Assembly (NCBI RefSeq): GCF_002869765.1
Contig: NZ_PNOR01000003.1
Coordinates: 62,001 to 126,000 of the forward strand
Reading direction: 5' to 3'
Source: Deinococcus planocerae
Lineage (GTDB): Bacteria > Deinococcota > Deinococci > Deinococcales > Deinococcaceae
DNA: 64,000 nucleotides
In this document: positions 13,489 to 25,051 of the stretch, in pieces
Position numbering within the stretch: the first letter of the stretch is position 1
Layout: each line of letters starts with the position of its first letter
The notes under the pieces: model-generated
What the model saw: only the letters and a program-made list of their open reading frames with translations
Told to the model about the DNA's origin: nothing
Databases searched by the model: none
Position numbers and translations under genes: made by a program

Positions 13489-14495
13489 TGCACGCCCGCC
13501 TGATGAACGGCGAAATCCTGACCCAACCCGAGGCCGCCGCCTTCATGCGTGAGGTCATGGACGGCGACGTGAGCGGCGTGCGCCTCGCGGCGGCCCTGGC
13601 AGCCCTGCGGGTGCGGGGCGAGACGCCCCAGGAGATCGCGGGCTTCGCCCAGGCCATGCGCGAACACGCGGTGCGGGTCGAGGTCGAGCCGCGCGACGTG
13701 CTTCTCGACGTGGTGGGGACGGGCGGCGACGGGGCGCACACCTTCAACATCTCCACGACGACCGCCTTCGTGGTGGCGGCGGCGGGCGTGTCGGTCGCCA
13801 AGCACGGCAACCGCGCCGCGAGCAGCCGGGCGGGCAGCGCCGACGTGCTCGAATCCCTCGGCGTGAACCTCGACGCCCCCCCCGAGGTGGTGGCGGAGGG
13901 CATCAACCGTCTCGGCATCGGCTTCATGTTCGCGCGCAACTACCACCCGGCGTTGCGGCACGCCGCCCCCGTCCGCGCCGACCTCGCCGCCCGCACGGTC
14001 TTCAACATCCTGGGGCCGCTCTCCAACCCCGCCGGGGCCACCCACCTCGTCGTGGGCGTGTTCAAACCGGACCTGACCCGCACGCTGGCCGAGGTGTTGC
14101 GCCTGCTGGGAGCACGTGGGGCGACGGTCGTCCACGGCAGCGGCCTTGACGAGTTCACCGTCTGCGGCGAGAACACCGTCACGGGCCTGCGTGACGGCGA
14201 GGTGATCGACCGTACCCTGCATCCCGAGGAGGCGGGCGTCGGCCTGCACCCCCGCGAGGCCATCGTGGGCGGCACCCCCGCCGAGAACGCCGAGATCACC
14301 CGCGCCCTGCTGACGGGCGGCGGCACCCCCGCCCAGCGCGACATCGTGGCGCTCAACGTCGGGGCGGCCCTGCGAACGGCGGAGCGGGTGGGAAGCATCC
14401 GCGAGGGGGTCGAGCAGGCCCGCGCGGTCATGGCGAGCGGGGCGGCTTGGGAGTTGCTGGAGCGGTACGCGGCGCACACGCGGCGGACGGGTTGA
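13488..14495 (+). CDS. trpD: Anthranilate phosphoribosyltransferase
   Basis: A 335-aa enzyme that transfers phosphoribose from PRPP to anthranilate. Motifs present are GTGGDGAHTFNIST (PRPP binding, near residues 78-91), KHGNRAASS, and the NPAGATHLVVGV segment. The start is the ATG in the TGATG junction with trpG; GTG 13485, one codon earlier, is an alternative. It is the last gene of the operon here; trpC, trpF, trpB and trpA are elsewhere. Confidence 0.94.
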   Translation: MHARLMNGEILTQPEAAAFMREVMDGDVSGVRLAAALAALRVRGETPQEIAGFAQAMREHAVRVEVEPRDVLLDVVGTGGDGAHTFNISTTTAFVVAAAGVSVAKHGNRAASSRAGSADVLESLGVNLDAPPEVVAEGINRLGIGFMFARNYHPALRHAAPVRADLAARTVFNILGPLSNPAGATHLVVGVFKPDLTRTLAEVLRLLGARGATVVHGSGLDEFTVCGENTVTGLRDGEVIDRTLHPEEAGVGLHPREAIVGGTPAENAEITRALLTGGGTPAQRDIVALNVGAALRTAERVGSIREGVEQARAVMASGAAWELLERYAAHTRRTG

Positions 14496-14522
14496 GTCCA
14501 GGAGGGCTGTAGGCCAGTGTCG

Positions 14523-14535
14523 AATGGTGACCATT
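14523..14535. promoter_or_regulatory. 13-bp palindrome AATGGTGACCATT
   Basis: A near-perfect palindrome (AATGGT-G-ACCATT) in the AT-richer gap between trpD and the next gene. It could be an operator, but no neighbouring regulator obviously matches it. Confidence 0.3.
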
Positions 14536-14640
14536 TGATCCCTAAGAACGGCTAGATGGCGACCCGATGCTTAATTTTCCCAGATTTGCAATTCCTTAAG
14601 TCGTATCGTGACGGCGGTACGGCGAGAGGAGCGCATTTGC

Positions 14641-14931
14641 GTGTGGGACGAGGTTCTTGAATGGTTACACGTTGAAAACCTGAAGTATTTGCGAGGGGTA
14701 GTGAGCCTATCTTTCTTGACCCTAGGCATCACCTTCGCTGCCCATCGGCGTTTCCGCTCCAGGCCGAGTGCCGTTTTCCTGACGGTTGCCCTGTATGTCA
14801 CGCTTGCGGTGGTGTGGCTCGTGCCCCTTCAATTCGCCATCGAGGGCGATTGGTTTGCGGCTGCCGTTGTATCCATTGGTGTGGTATGGCTTGTCCGGTC
14901 GTTGCTCGACGGGTTGGCTGCCGAGCTTTGA
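14641..14931 (+). CDS. Small three-helix membrane protein, low GC
   Basis: A protein of about 96 aa with hydrophobic segments near residues 20-33, 45-65 and 70-85, an amphipathic N-terminus (WDEVLEWLHVENLKYL) and a short acidic tail. GTG 14641 follows GAGAGGA at 14624-14630 by ten bases; GTG 14608 is an alternative that adds 11 residues. The gene and its 5-prime region are clearly less GC-rich than the neighbours, suggesting recent acquisition. No family is recognised. Confidence 0.55.
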   Translation: MWDEVLEWLHVENLKYLRGVVSLSFLTLGITFAAHRRFRSRPSAVFLTVALYVTLAVVWLVPLQFAIEGDWFAAAVVSIGVVWLVRSLLDGLAAEL

Positions 14932-14951
14932 GAGGAACAGTCGCTCCCCTC

Positions 14952-15413
14952 TCACCTCGGCGGCAACAAGACCTTCCCCTCTAGCGGCGAACTCAGCACG
15001 ATGCTCGTGTCGCAGGTGAAGCCCATCCCGATCAGGTCGCCCAGCATCGTCTCCAGCGCCCCCACGTCGGGCACGGCCACCTTGAGGATGCAGGAGTTGT
15101 CCCCGGTCACGCTGTGGCACTCCAGCACGCCGTCGTGCTTTTTCGCCCACCGCACGAGCGCCGGGTCGTTGCGCCCCGAGTCCTGCACCCCGATGAAGGC
15201 CGTGATCGTTCGCCCCAGGGGCCTACTCGCTACCCGCACCCCGTACCCCAGGATCACGCCCGCGTCCTCCAGCCGCCGCACCCGCTCGGTGACCGCCGGG
15301 GCCGAGAGCCCCACCCGCCGCCCCAGTTCCCTCATGCTCAGCCGCGAGTCGGTCTGGAGTTCTTCGAGGATGCGGTGATCGAGGGGGTCGAGGTGGCCGC
15401 CGTGCTGCTTCAT
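14952..15413 (-). CDS. Lrp/AsnC family transcriptional regulator
   Basis: A 153-aa feast/famine regulator. The N-terminal winged helix (LDPLDHRILEELQTDSRLSMRELGRRVGLSAPAV in outline) is followed by a C-terminal RAM domain with GDNSCILKVAV and the GMGFTCDTSIVLSS strand that forms the effector-binding dimer. TAAGAT six bases before the ATG implies a leaderless transcript. It is divergent from the lysine 2,3-aminomutase gene, so control of lysine or beta-lysine metabolism is a reasonable inference. Confidence 0.92.
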   Translation of the reverse strand: MKQHGGHLDPLDHRILEELQTDSRLSMRELGRRVGLSAPAVTERVRRLEDAGVILGYGVRVASRPLGRTITAFIGVQDSGRNDPALVRWAKKHDGVLECHSVTGDNSCILKVAVPDVGALETMLGDLIGMGFTCDTSIVLSSPLEGKVLLPPR

Positions 15414-15572
15414 GGGGGCATCTTATCAATTGGAAGGTGGTGAATGGCGTTTGACAGCCGACGTGGCGCTCCGGCGTGTCACCTGAATGGGCGGCGCGCC
15501 TTCCAAAAGCCCCCGCCAAGCCCAACAATGAACGCGAAGAGATCACATTTCATTCCAGCTCAGGAGGACCCC

Positions 15573-17000
<1,428 letters not shown>

Positions 17001-17009
17001 GCTGCGTAA

Positions 17010-17108
17010 AACCCCTCAGTCAGCTTCGCTGACAGCTCCCCTCAAGGGGAGCCAGGGTGACACCTTGCCTCCCCTTGAGGGGAGGTGGCCCGTAGGGCCG
17101 GAGGGGTT
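17010..17108. repeat. Palindromic intergenic repeat element
   Basis: A 99-bp element bounded by AACCCCTC and GAGGGGTT. It contains nested hairpins: GTCAGC/GCTGAC near 17019-17033, GCTCCCCT/AGGGGAGC, CTCCCCTT/AGGGGAG and GGCCCGTAGGGCC. It has the look of a dispersed REP/MITE-like element and may serve as terminator or mRNA stabiliser between kamA and the aminotransferase. Confidence 0.7.
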
Positions 17109-17166
17109 ACACGCGACGCCATCGCCCAAGTCCCTCCCTATTCACGCAATTTATTCAGGAGTCCCC

Positions 17167-18525
<1,359 letters not shown>

Positions 18526-18634
18526 GTCGGGACAGGGGTCAGGGTGGGCCGTGATGTGCAAAACTTCACGGTCCACCTTCCACAGTTCACACTCCTCCGG
18601 GCGTGTTACGCTGTGATCAGAAAGGAGGCCGACG

Positions 18635-19123
18635 TTGACCGTCACCATCGACGATCCGACCAAGACCGGGTACGCCGCCGAGGTGGTGGCGAACGCCTTC
18701 CTCGACCTCGCGCGGGCGGAGGGACGGACCCTCACGCAGATGCAGGTTCACAAACTGGTGTACATCGCGCACGGGTGGACGCTGGCGCTGCTGGGGCGGC
18801 CCCTGATCTACAACACGGTCCACGCGTGGCAACGCGGCCCGGTCGTCCGCCGGTTGTGGGACCACTGGGGGGGCCGGGGCCGCACGCCCATCGCCGAGCC
18901 ACTCGACGTGTCGCCGGGCGAACCCGACCTCAGCCGGGACCCCGCCGCGCTGGAGGTGATCCGCAGCGTGTGGATGACCTACGGGCAGATGGACGGCGAG
19001 GAACTCTCGCGGCTGACGCACCTCCAGGGCACCCCCTGGATGCAGGTGTTCGGGAGCCGGAACGACCTGATTCCCAACGAGGTCACCCGCGAGTACTACA
19101 CGGCGCTCTCCCGCAGCGCCTGA
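18635..19123 (+). CDS. Panacea-domain (DUF4065/SocA-like) protein, candidate antitoxin
   Basis: A 162-aa protein with the Panacea domain pattern: helix AEVVANAFLDLA, LTQMQVHKLVYIAHGW, then YNTVHAWQRGPVV and LTHLQGTPW. This domain acts as an exchangeable antitoxin in described PanAT systems. The start is TTG 18635, selected by AAAGGAGG seven bases upstream. A two-TM protein gene begins 10 bp after the stop behind its own GAGCGGGAG site, the compact antitoxin-then-toxin arrangement. Antitoxin activity is inferred from family and neighbour. Confidence 0.85.
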   Translation: MTVTIDDPTKTGYAAEVVANAFLDLARAEGRTLTQMQVHKLVYIAHGWTLALLGRPLIYNTVHAWQRGPVVRRLWDHWGGRGRTPIAEPLDVSPGEPDLSRDPAALEVIRSVWMTYGQMDGEELSRLTHLQGTPWMQVFGSRNDLIPNEVTREYYTALSRSA

Positions 19124-19133
19124 GCGGGAGCGC

Positions 19134-19568
19134 ATGACCGAGCCCCGGCCCGACCCGCTTGTTCCCCCCGCTACCCCCATCAGCTCCATCCAGATGAGCG
19201 CGATCCAGGCCCGGGTGGAGGGCGGCCTGGAGAGCGAGCGCCGCCAGCGGGCCGACGAGGACTACCTCCGGCAGCGGCAGGCCTTATCGCTGAGCGAGGC
19301 CCGGGCCCAGCAGCGGTGGCGCGGCTGGGCGGGTTTTGCGGTCTTTACCCTGGCGACCCTCTGGCTCGTCGCCGACGTGATCCTGACCGTCGCGGTCGGG
19401 TGGGGCACCCTGCTGGGCCGCCCCTTCCGGCTGGAGGCGGGGGTGATCATCGCCTTTCTGACGACGAGCACGGCGACCGTGATCGGCCTGTTCCTCGTCT
19501 TCCTGCGCTGGCTCTACCCGCAGGAACCGGAGCGGGTGGTCCCGACGCCGGACCCTAGGACGCGCTGA
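19134..19568 (+). CDS. Two-TM protein, candidate Panacea-paired membrane toxin
   Basis: A 144-aa protein with a cytosolic N-terminal half rich in charged and Gln/Arg residues (predicted coil near 30-65), then two strongly hydrophobic helices at about 71-91 and 103-124, and a short Pro-rich tail. It has no signal peptide and no enzymatic motif. Some described Panacea partners are membrane-acting toxins with TM helices, so it is a candidate toxin. The 3-prime end overlaps the convergent peroxiredoxin gene by 14 bp. It could also be an ordinary small membrane protein. Confidence 0.7.
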   Translation: MTEPRPDPLVPPATPISSIQMSAIQARVEGGLESERRQRADEDYLRQRQALSLSEARAQQRWRGWAGFAVFTLATLWLVADVILTVAVGWGTLLGRPFRLEAGVIIAFLTTSTATVIGLFLVFLRWLYPQEPERVVPTPDPRTR

Positions 19569-20034
19569 CGCCGGTCTGCGCCCGCTCCTCCAGCACGCGC
19601 AGCACGTCGGCGGCGTGGGTGGCCGGGTTCACGCCTCGCCAGTGGTGGGCGACCTTGCCCCCTGGGTCGATCAGGAACGTCTCGCGCGCCGCCAGGCCGA
19701 GCAGCCCGCCCAGCCCGCCGATCACCCCGTAGGCGCGGCTGACGCTGCGGTCGCCGTCGGGGATCAGGGGGAACGACAGCGAGCAGGAGTCGCGGAAGTT
19801 CGCCTGCCGGGCCTCGGTGTCGGTGCTCACGCCGACGACCTGCGCGTTCAGGCGCTCAAACTCGGGGAGGGCCGCCTCGAAGCGCCGGGCCTCGATCGAG
19901 CAGCCGGGGGTGTTCGCGCGGGGGTAGAAGTACAAGACCACCCAGGACCCGCGCAACTCGGCGAGCCGGACGGGGCGCCCGTCGTCGCTGCGCGCGTCGA
20001 AGCTGGGGGCGGGTTGACCGACAGAGGGACTCAT
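19555..20034 (-). CDS. Peroxiredoxin (BCP/AhpC-TSA type)
   Basis: A 159-aa thiol peroxidase that reduces hydroperoxides. The peroxidatic Cys45 is in NTPGCSIEARRF and a possible resolving Cys84 is in RDSCSLSFPL; the fold motif VVLYFYPRANTPG is typical. TAAAAT seven bases before the ATG marks a leaderless promoter back-to-back with that of tilS. A second BCP-type peroxiredoxin is encoded at 54.6-55.1 kb. Confidence 0.92.
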   Translation of the reverse strand: MSPSVGQPAPSFDARSDDGRPVRLAELRGSWVVLYFYPRANTPGCSIEARRFEAALPEFERLNAQVVGVSTDTEARQANFRDSCSLSFPLIPDGDRSVSRAYGVIGGLGGLLGLAARETFLIDPGGKVAHHWRGVNPATHAADVLRVLEERAQTGVSAS

Positions 20035-20041
20035 GGAACCG

Positions 20042-20064
20042 ATTTTAAGGCCCCCGCCTACAAT
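20042..20064. promoter_or_regulatory. Divergent leaderless promoters (peroxiredoxin / tilS)
   Basis: The minus-strand -10 TAAAAT (20047-20042) lies seven bases from the peroxiredoxin ATG, and the plus-strand -10 TACAAT (20059-20064) lies six bases from the tilS GTG. The two -10 boxes are only 11 bp apart, so simultaneous polymerase binding is unlikely and the genes may compete. Confidence 0.65.
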
Positions 20065-20070
20065 GCCCGC

Positions 20071-21666
20071 GTGCCCCGCCCCACGGTCCCCGCCCTCACC
20101 ACGCCGCTGCTGCCCTTCGCGGGGCGCGTGGTTGTCCTCGGCGTCTCGGGCGGCGCGGACAGCGTGGCGCTGCTGCGGGCCCTCCTGATGGTCGGCGCGC
20201 GGCCCGTCGCGGCCCACCTCGACCACGCCCTGCGCGAGGGGTCGGGGGGGGATGCCGACTGGGTGCGGGACCTCGCGGAGGGCCTGGGCGTGCCCGTCGA
20301 GGAGACGCGCGTGGACGTGGCGGCGGTGGCCGAGCGGCGCGGCTGGAACGTGGAGGACGCGGCCCGCCGGGTGCGCTACGAGTTCCTGGGCCGGGTGGCG
20401 AAGCGGCACGGCGCGGAGGCGGTGCTGACCGCCCACACCCGCCGCGACCAGGCGGAGACGGTCCTGATGAGCCTGCTGCGCGGCGAGGCCCTCCCGAGCG
20501 GCATCCCGCCCGCCCGGGGCCGGGTGCGCCGCCCCTGGCTGGACGTGCCCCGCGCCGAGATCGAAGGCTTCCTGCGCACTCTCGGGCAGGGCTGGCGCGA
20601 GGACCCCACGAACGCCGACCCTGCCCGGACCCGCGCCTGGCTGCGGACGGTCGTGCTTCCCACCCTCGCCGCCCGCTTCCCCGAGGTCGAAGGCGCCCTC
20701 GCCCGGGTCGCCACCTTCGCCCGCGAGGACGACGCGGCGTTGGGGGAGTGGGCCTCGCGGCTCGGCGATCACGCGCCCCTCGCCGCCCAGCCGCCCGCCG
20801 TGCTGCGGCGCTTCGTCGTTCGGGCGCTGAGGGGGGCTGGCCTGCCGTACCACGCCGAACACGTCGTGACGCTCACGCACGCTCTCTCTGGAGGAGAGAC
20901 GGCCCACGTCACCCTTCCCGGCGCGCGGGACGTGACGGCGACGGGTGGCAGGCTGCACCTCGCGCCGCAATCCTGGCCTGTCCCCACCTTCCCGCTCCCC
21001 GAGGGCTGGACCCGGCGCACCCGGCGGGACGGCGACCGGATTCGCCTTTCCGGCGGCACGCGCAAGCTCAGCGACGTGCTCACCGACGCGCATATCCCGA
21101 GGGAGGAGCGCGACCGGGTGCCGCTCCTCGCGGAGGGGGGGGACGTGCGGTGGGTGGGCCTGCGTCCTCCCCTCTGGGCGGTCGGGGCGCGGGAGGAGGC
21201 GGGTCAGCCCGAAGACCCCCTCCCCGCCGCGATGGGGGAGGCGCTCGCCCTGGCCCGCGAGGCCGCCTCTGCGGGCGAGGTCCCGGTCGGCGCAGTCGTC
21301 CTCGGGCCGGACGGGGCGGTCGTTGGGCGTGGACACAACCTCAGCCGGGAGATGGGCGACATGACCCGCCACGCCGAGGTGGAGGCGCTGCGGGAGGCGG
21401 CCCGCACCCTCGGCACCCCCTACCTGACGGCCTGCACCCTCGTCGTCACGCTCGAACCCTGCCCGATGTGCCTGGGGGCGGCGGTCGAGGCCCGGGTGGG
21501 GCACGTCGTCTTCGGGGCCCGGAATCTGAAGGCGGGAGCGCTGGGCGGCGTGACCGACCTCCTCGCCCACCCCTGGGGTCACACGCCGCGCGTGACGGGC
21601 GGCGTCCGGGAGCGGGAGGCCGCCCGGCTGCTGCGTGACACCTTCCGGGCGCTGCGGGGCGGATAG
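20071..21666 (+). CDS. tilS: Fused tRNA(Ile)-lysidine synthase / tRNA adenosine deaminase
   Basis: A 531-aa fusion. Residues 1 to about 375 are TilS: PP-loop SGGADS at 26-31, LDHALREGS, RRDQAETVLM, and a C-terminal substrate-binding domain ending RVPLLAEGGDVRWVG. Residues about 380-531 are TadA: zinc ligand His434 and catalytic Glu436 in HAEVEAL, and Cys464/Cys467 in PCPMC. TilS makes lysidine at C34 of tRNA-Ile(CAU) and TadA makes inosine at A34 of tRNA-Arg(ACG); joining them puts two wobble modifications in one polypeptide. GTG 20071 is set by TACAAT six bases upstream. Confidence 0.92.
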   Translation: MPRPTVPALTTPLLPFAGRVVVLGVSGGADSVALLRALLMVGARPVAAHLDHALREGSGGDADWVRDLAEGLGVPVEETRVDVAAVAERRGWNVEDAARRVRYEFLGRVAKRHGAEAVLTAHTRRDQAETVLMSLLRGEALPSGIPPARGRVRRPWLDVPRAEIEGFLRTLGQGWREDPTNADPARTRAWLRTVVLPTLAARFPEVEGALARVATFAREDDAALGEWASRLGDHAPLAAQPPAVLRRFVVRALRGAGLPYHAEHVVTLTHALSGGETAHVTLPGARDVTATGGRLHLAPQSWPVPTFPLPEGWTRRTRRDGDRIRLSGGTRKLSDVLTDAHIPREERDRVPLLAEGGDVRWVGLRPPLWAVGAREEAGQPEDPLPAAMGEALALAREAASAGEVPVGAVVLGPDGAVVGRGHNLSREMGDMTRHAEVEALREAARTLGTPYLTACTLVVTLEPCPMCLGAAVEARVGHVVFGARNLKAGALGGVTDLLAHPWGHTPRVTGGVREREAARLLRDTFRALRGG

Positions 21667-21675
21667 GGGAGGCCG

Positions 21676-21984
21676 TCACTCGCCGCCGCCGCCCCCCCCG
21701 CCGTCACCTCCGCCCCCACCGTCACCCCCGGCGTCGCACCCCCCGTCACTCCCGCCGGAGTCCCCGAACCCCCAGAACCCGCCGTCCGTCCCGCCCGATC
21801 TGCTCCGGTCTCCCCGCCGCTCCCGCTCGCGCCCGTAGGCCGTGGTGAGAAGGAGCAGGGCGAGCACGAGGACCACCGCCCCCGCCACCCACCCGGCGGA
21901 AAGGATCATCAGGGTGGAGAGCAGCCCGAGCGTGACCACAAGGAGCGTGAGGGGAGAGGCGGTGCGGCGCGGCTGGGTTCGCAT
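21676..21984 (-). CDS. Two-TM protein with Gly-rich C-terminal tail
   Basis: A 102-aa protein with a basic N-terminus (MRTQPRRT), two adjacent hydrophobic segments at about residues 9-27 and 30-48, a charged RERERRGDRSRS linker and a tail made almost wholly of Gly, Asp and Ser (GGGGGD repeats). Start ATG follows GGAGG on the minus strand. Such Gly-rich tails occur on small envelope proteins; no function is known. It is convergent with the tilS fusion gene. Confidence 0.6.
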   Translation of the reverse strand: MRTQPRRTASPLTLLVVTLGLLSTLMILSAGWVAGAVVLVLALLLLTTAYGRERERRGDRSRSGGTDGGFWGFGDSGGSDGGCDAGGDGGGGGDGGGGGGGE

Positions 21985-22192
21985 GTGGACCTCCGTTGGG
22001 TGGGGCGTCTGGGGATGAGGATTCCTGCCCCCAGCGTCCGCCCGCGCCGTCAGCCGACCGTCAGCGCGGGGCCAAGGCCACCTCGGCCTCGGTGTCATCC
22101 GGATCGGGGCCGCGCCCTGTACGGTGAGGAGGCTGGGCCGCCCCCACGGGGAAAGGGCATCCTGTCTGCCCGCTGCCCCTATCCTGTGCCCC

Positions 22193-23284
<1,092 letters not shown>

Positions 23285-23291
23285 GACGGGA

Positions 23292-23356
23292 GGACGCGGT
23301 GTGCGGGGAGCGGGAGGTGGGAAAAGGAGGAGCCCTGCCTCCCGCGCACCGCGTCC
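23292..23356 (+). repeat. Hairpin between proB and proA
   Basis: Arms 23292-23307 and 23341-23356 pair over 16 bp with one G-U position, enclosing a purine-rich loop. No T-tract follows, so it is not a classic terminator. It lies just upstream of the -10 of proA and could modulate transcription or mRNA stability. Confidence 0.55.
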
Positions 23357-23386
23357 GGCGTCCCGCCTCCCTGCTACCCTGCCCTC

Positions 23387-24670
23387 ATGACGACCACCGG
23401 GACCCTCTCCGTCCGGGACCTCGGCGTGCGGGCGCGGCGGGCGGCGCGGGTGCTGCGCTCGCTGCCCACCACGCGCAAGGCGGCGGCCCTGCACGCCGTC
23501 GCGCGGGAACTGCGGGCACGCGGGCAAGACATCCTCGCCGCGAACGCGCGGGACGTGGCGGCGGCGCAGGCGGCGGGTTTGCCGGGGCACATGGTCGCCC
23601 GCTTGCGGCTGGACGCCCCCTCACTCGCGGCCATCGCCGCCGACGTGGAGGCGGTCGCGGGGCTGCCCGACCCCGTGGGGGAGACCACCTCCGAGGAGGT
23701 CCGCCCGAACGGCCTTCGCGTCTCGCGCCGCCGGGTGCCCCTCGGTGTCCTGGGCGTGATCTACGAGAGCCGCCCGAATGTCACCGTAGACGTGGCCGCC
23801 CTCGCTCTGATGAGCGGGAACGCGGCCATCCTGCGCGGCGGCAAGGAGACGGTGGACAGCAACGCCGCCTTAGAGGAGGCCATTCGCGCCGCCCTCGCCT
23901 CCGAGGGGCTGCCGGGCGACGCCGTGCAGGTCATCCGCGACCCCGCCCGCGAGCGGATGCTCGAACTTCTGCGGCTCGACGACCTCGTGGACGCGATTAT
24001 TCCGCGCGGCGGCGCCGGGCTGCACCGCTACTGCGTCGAAAACGCCACCGTCCCCGTCATCGTGGGCGGCATCGGCGTGGTGCATGTCTACCTCGACGAG
24101 AGCTTCACCCGCGACTCGGCGGACGTGGGGCGCGCCGTCCAGCTCATTCGCAACGCCAAGGTGCAAAAACCCAGCGCCTGCAACGCCCTCGACACCCTGC
24201 TCATTCACGAGGGGGCGCTGCCCGCCCTGCCCGCCATCGCCCGCGATCTCGCATCCCACGGCGTCACCCTGCGCGCCGACCCTCCCTCCCTGCGGGTGCT
24301 GGAGGAGGCCGGAATCGAGGCCGAGCCCGCCCGAGACTCCGACTACGGCACCGAGTTCCTGGCCCTCACCGCCAGCCTCCGCACCGTCTCCGGGTTGGAC
24401 GAGGCCCTCGACCACATCGCCGCGCACGGCAATCACACCGACGTGATCCTGACGCGCGACCTCTCGCAGGCTGAGCGCTTCGTGACGGACGTGGACAGCG
24501 CCGCCGTGATGGTGAACGCCAGCCCCCGTTTCAACGACGGCGGCCAGCTCGGCCTCGGCGCGGAGGTCGCCATCAGCACCCAGAAGCTCCACGCCCGGGG
24601 CCCGATGGGTTTGCGCGAGCTGACGACGACGAAGTGGGTCGTGGTGGGGGAGGGGCAGGTGCGAGGGTGA
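23387..24670 (+). CDS. proA: Gamma-glutamyl phosphate reductase
   Basis: A 427-aa aldehyde dehydrogenase-fold enzyme reducing glutamyl-5-phosphate to the semialdehyde. Typical features are [34 protein letters not shown], the catalytic Cys265 in [10 protein letters not shown] and the C-terminal [27 protein letters not shown] six bases before the ATG suggests its own leaderless promoter in addition to read-through from proB. The stop overlaps a small ORF at GTGA. Confidence 0.95.
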   Translation: MTTTGTLSVRDLGVRARRAARVLRSLPTTRKAAALHAVARELRARGQDILAANARDVAAAQAAGLPGHMVARLRLDAPSLAAIAADVEAVAGLPDPVGETTSEEVRPNGLRVSRRRVPLGVLGVIYESRPNVTVDVAALALMSGNAAILRGGKETVDSNAALEEAIRAALASEGLPGDAVQVIRDPARERMLELLRLDDLVDAIIPRGGAGLHRYCVENATVPVIVGGIGVVHVYLDESFTRDSADVGRAVQLIRNAKVQKPSACNALDTLLIHEGALPALPAIARDLASHGVTLRADPPSLRVLEEAGIEAEPARDSDYGTEFLALTASLRTVSGLDEALDHIAAHGNHTDVILTRDLSQAERFVTDVDSAAVMVNASPRFNDGGQLGLGAEVAISTQKLHARGPMGLRELTTTKWVVVGEGQVRG

Positions 24671-24834
24671 GCCGGGAGTCGCGCTACTTCCGAATGCACG
24701 GGGACACGGGGAAAGAGGAAACCGAAGAGTTGGTCGAATACGGCGGGGAATATCCCTCCCGACAGGTCCGTATCCCGCTGCGCGACGGCACCGGCTACAC
24801 CGACGAGCGGAGAAAGGGTTCGCTCGGTGTATGA
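24667..24834 (+). CDS. Small hypothetical protein coupled to proA
   Basis: A 55-aa frame starting GTG in the GTGA junction with proA. It encodes a charged, soluble sequence ([11 protein letters not shown] ... [17 protein letters not shown]). It ends within an 8-nt overlap with a second small frame in the +1 register. The two together resemble parts of one longer protein, so this may be the N-terminal piece of a frameshifted gene rather than a complete product. Confidence 0.45.
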   Translation: MSRESRYFRMHGDTGKEETEELVEYGGEYPSRQVRIPLRDGTGYTDERRKGSLGV

Positions 24835-24964
24835 CTGGAACCTGCTGACCGACCTGCCGTTCGACCCGGAGGACGACTCAGCCACGTACGACGAGGGGAG
24901 ACGGGCCGACCACCGCTTTTCGCTCTTGCGGGCTGGCCTCTCGAAGCGTCCTCCCCGGTCCTGA
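24827..24964 (+). CDS. Small hypothetical protein or frameshifted C-terminal part
   Basis: A 45-aa frame starting GTG nine bases after [24 protein letters not shown], then an Arg-rich end. It is in the +1 frame relative to the preceding 55-aa frame and overlaps it by eight bases. Either it is a separate small gene, or the two frames were one gene of about 100 codons broken by a single-base change near 24825. Confidence 0.4.
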   Translation: MYDWNLLTDLPFDPEDDSATYDEGRRADHRFSLLRAGLSKRPPRS

Positions 24965-25051
24965 GCCTCAACCCCCGTTGACCTTCCTCTCGCCCCCGCT
25001 CCAGACCCAGCGGGCAGACTCCCGGTACGTCTGACGTCTGGAGGGCGAAGT

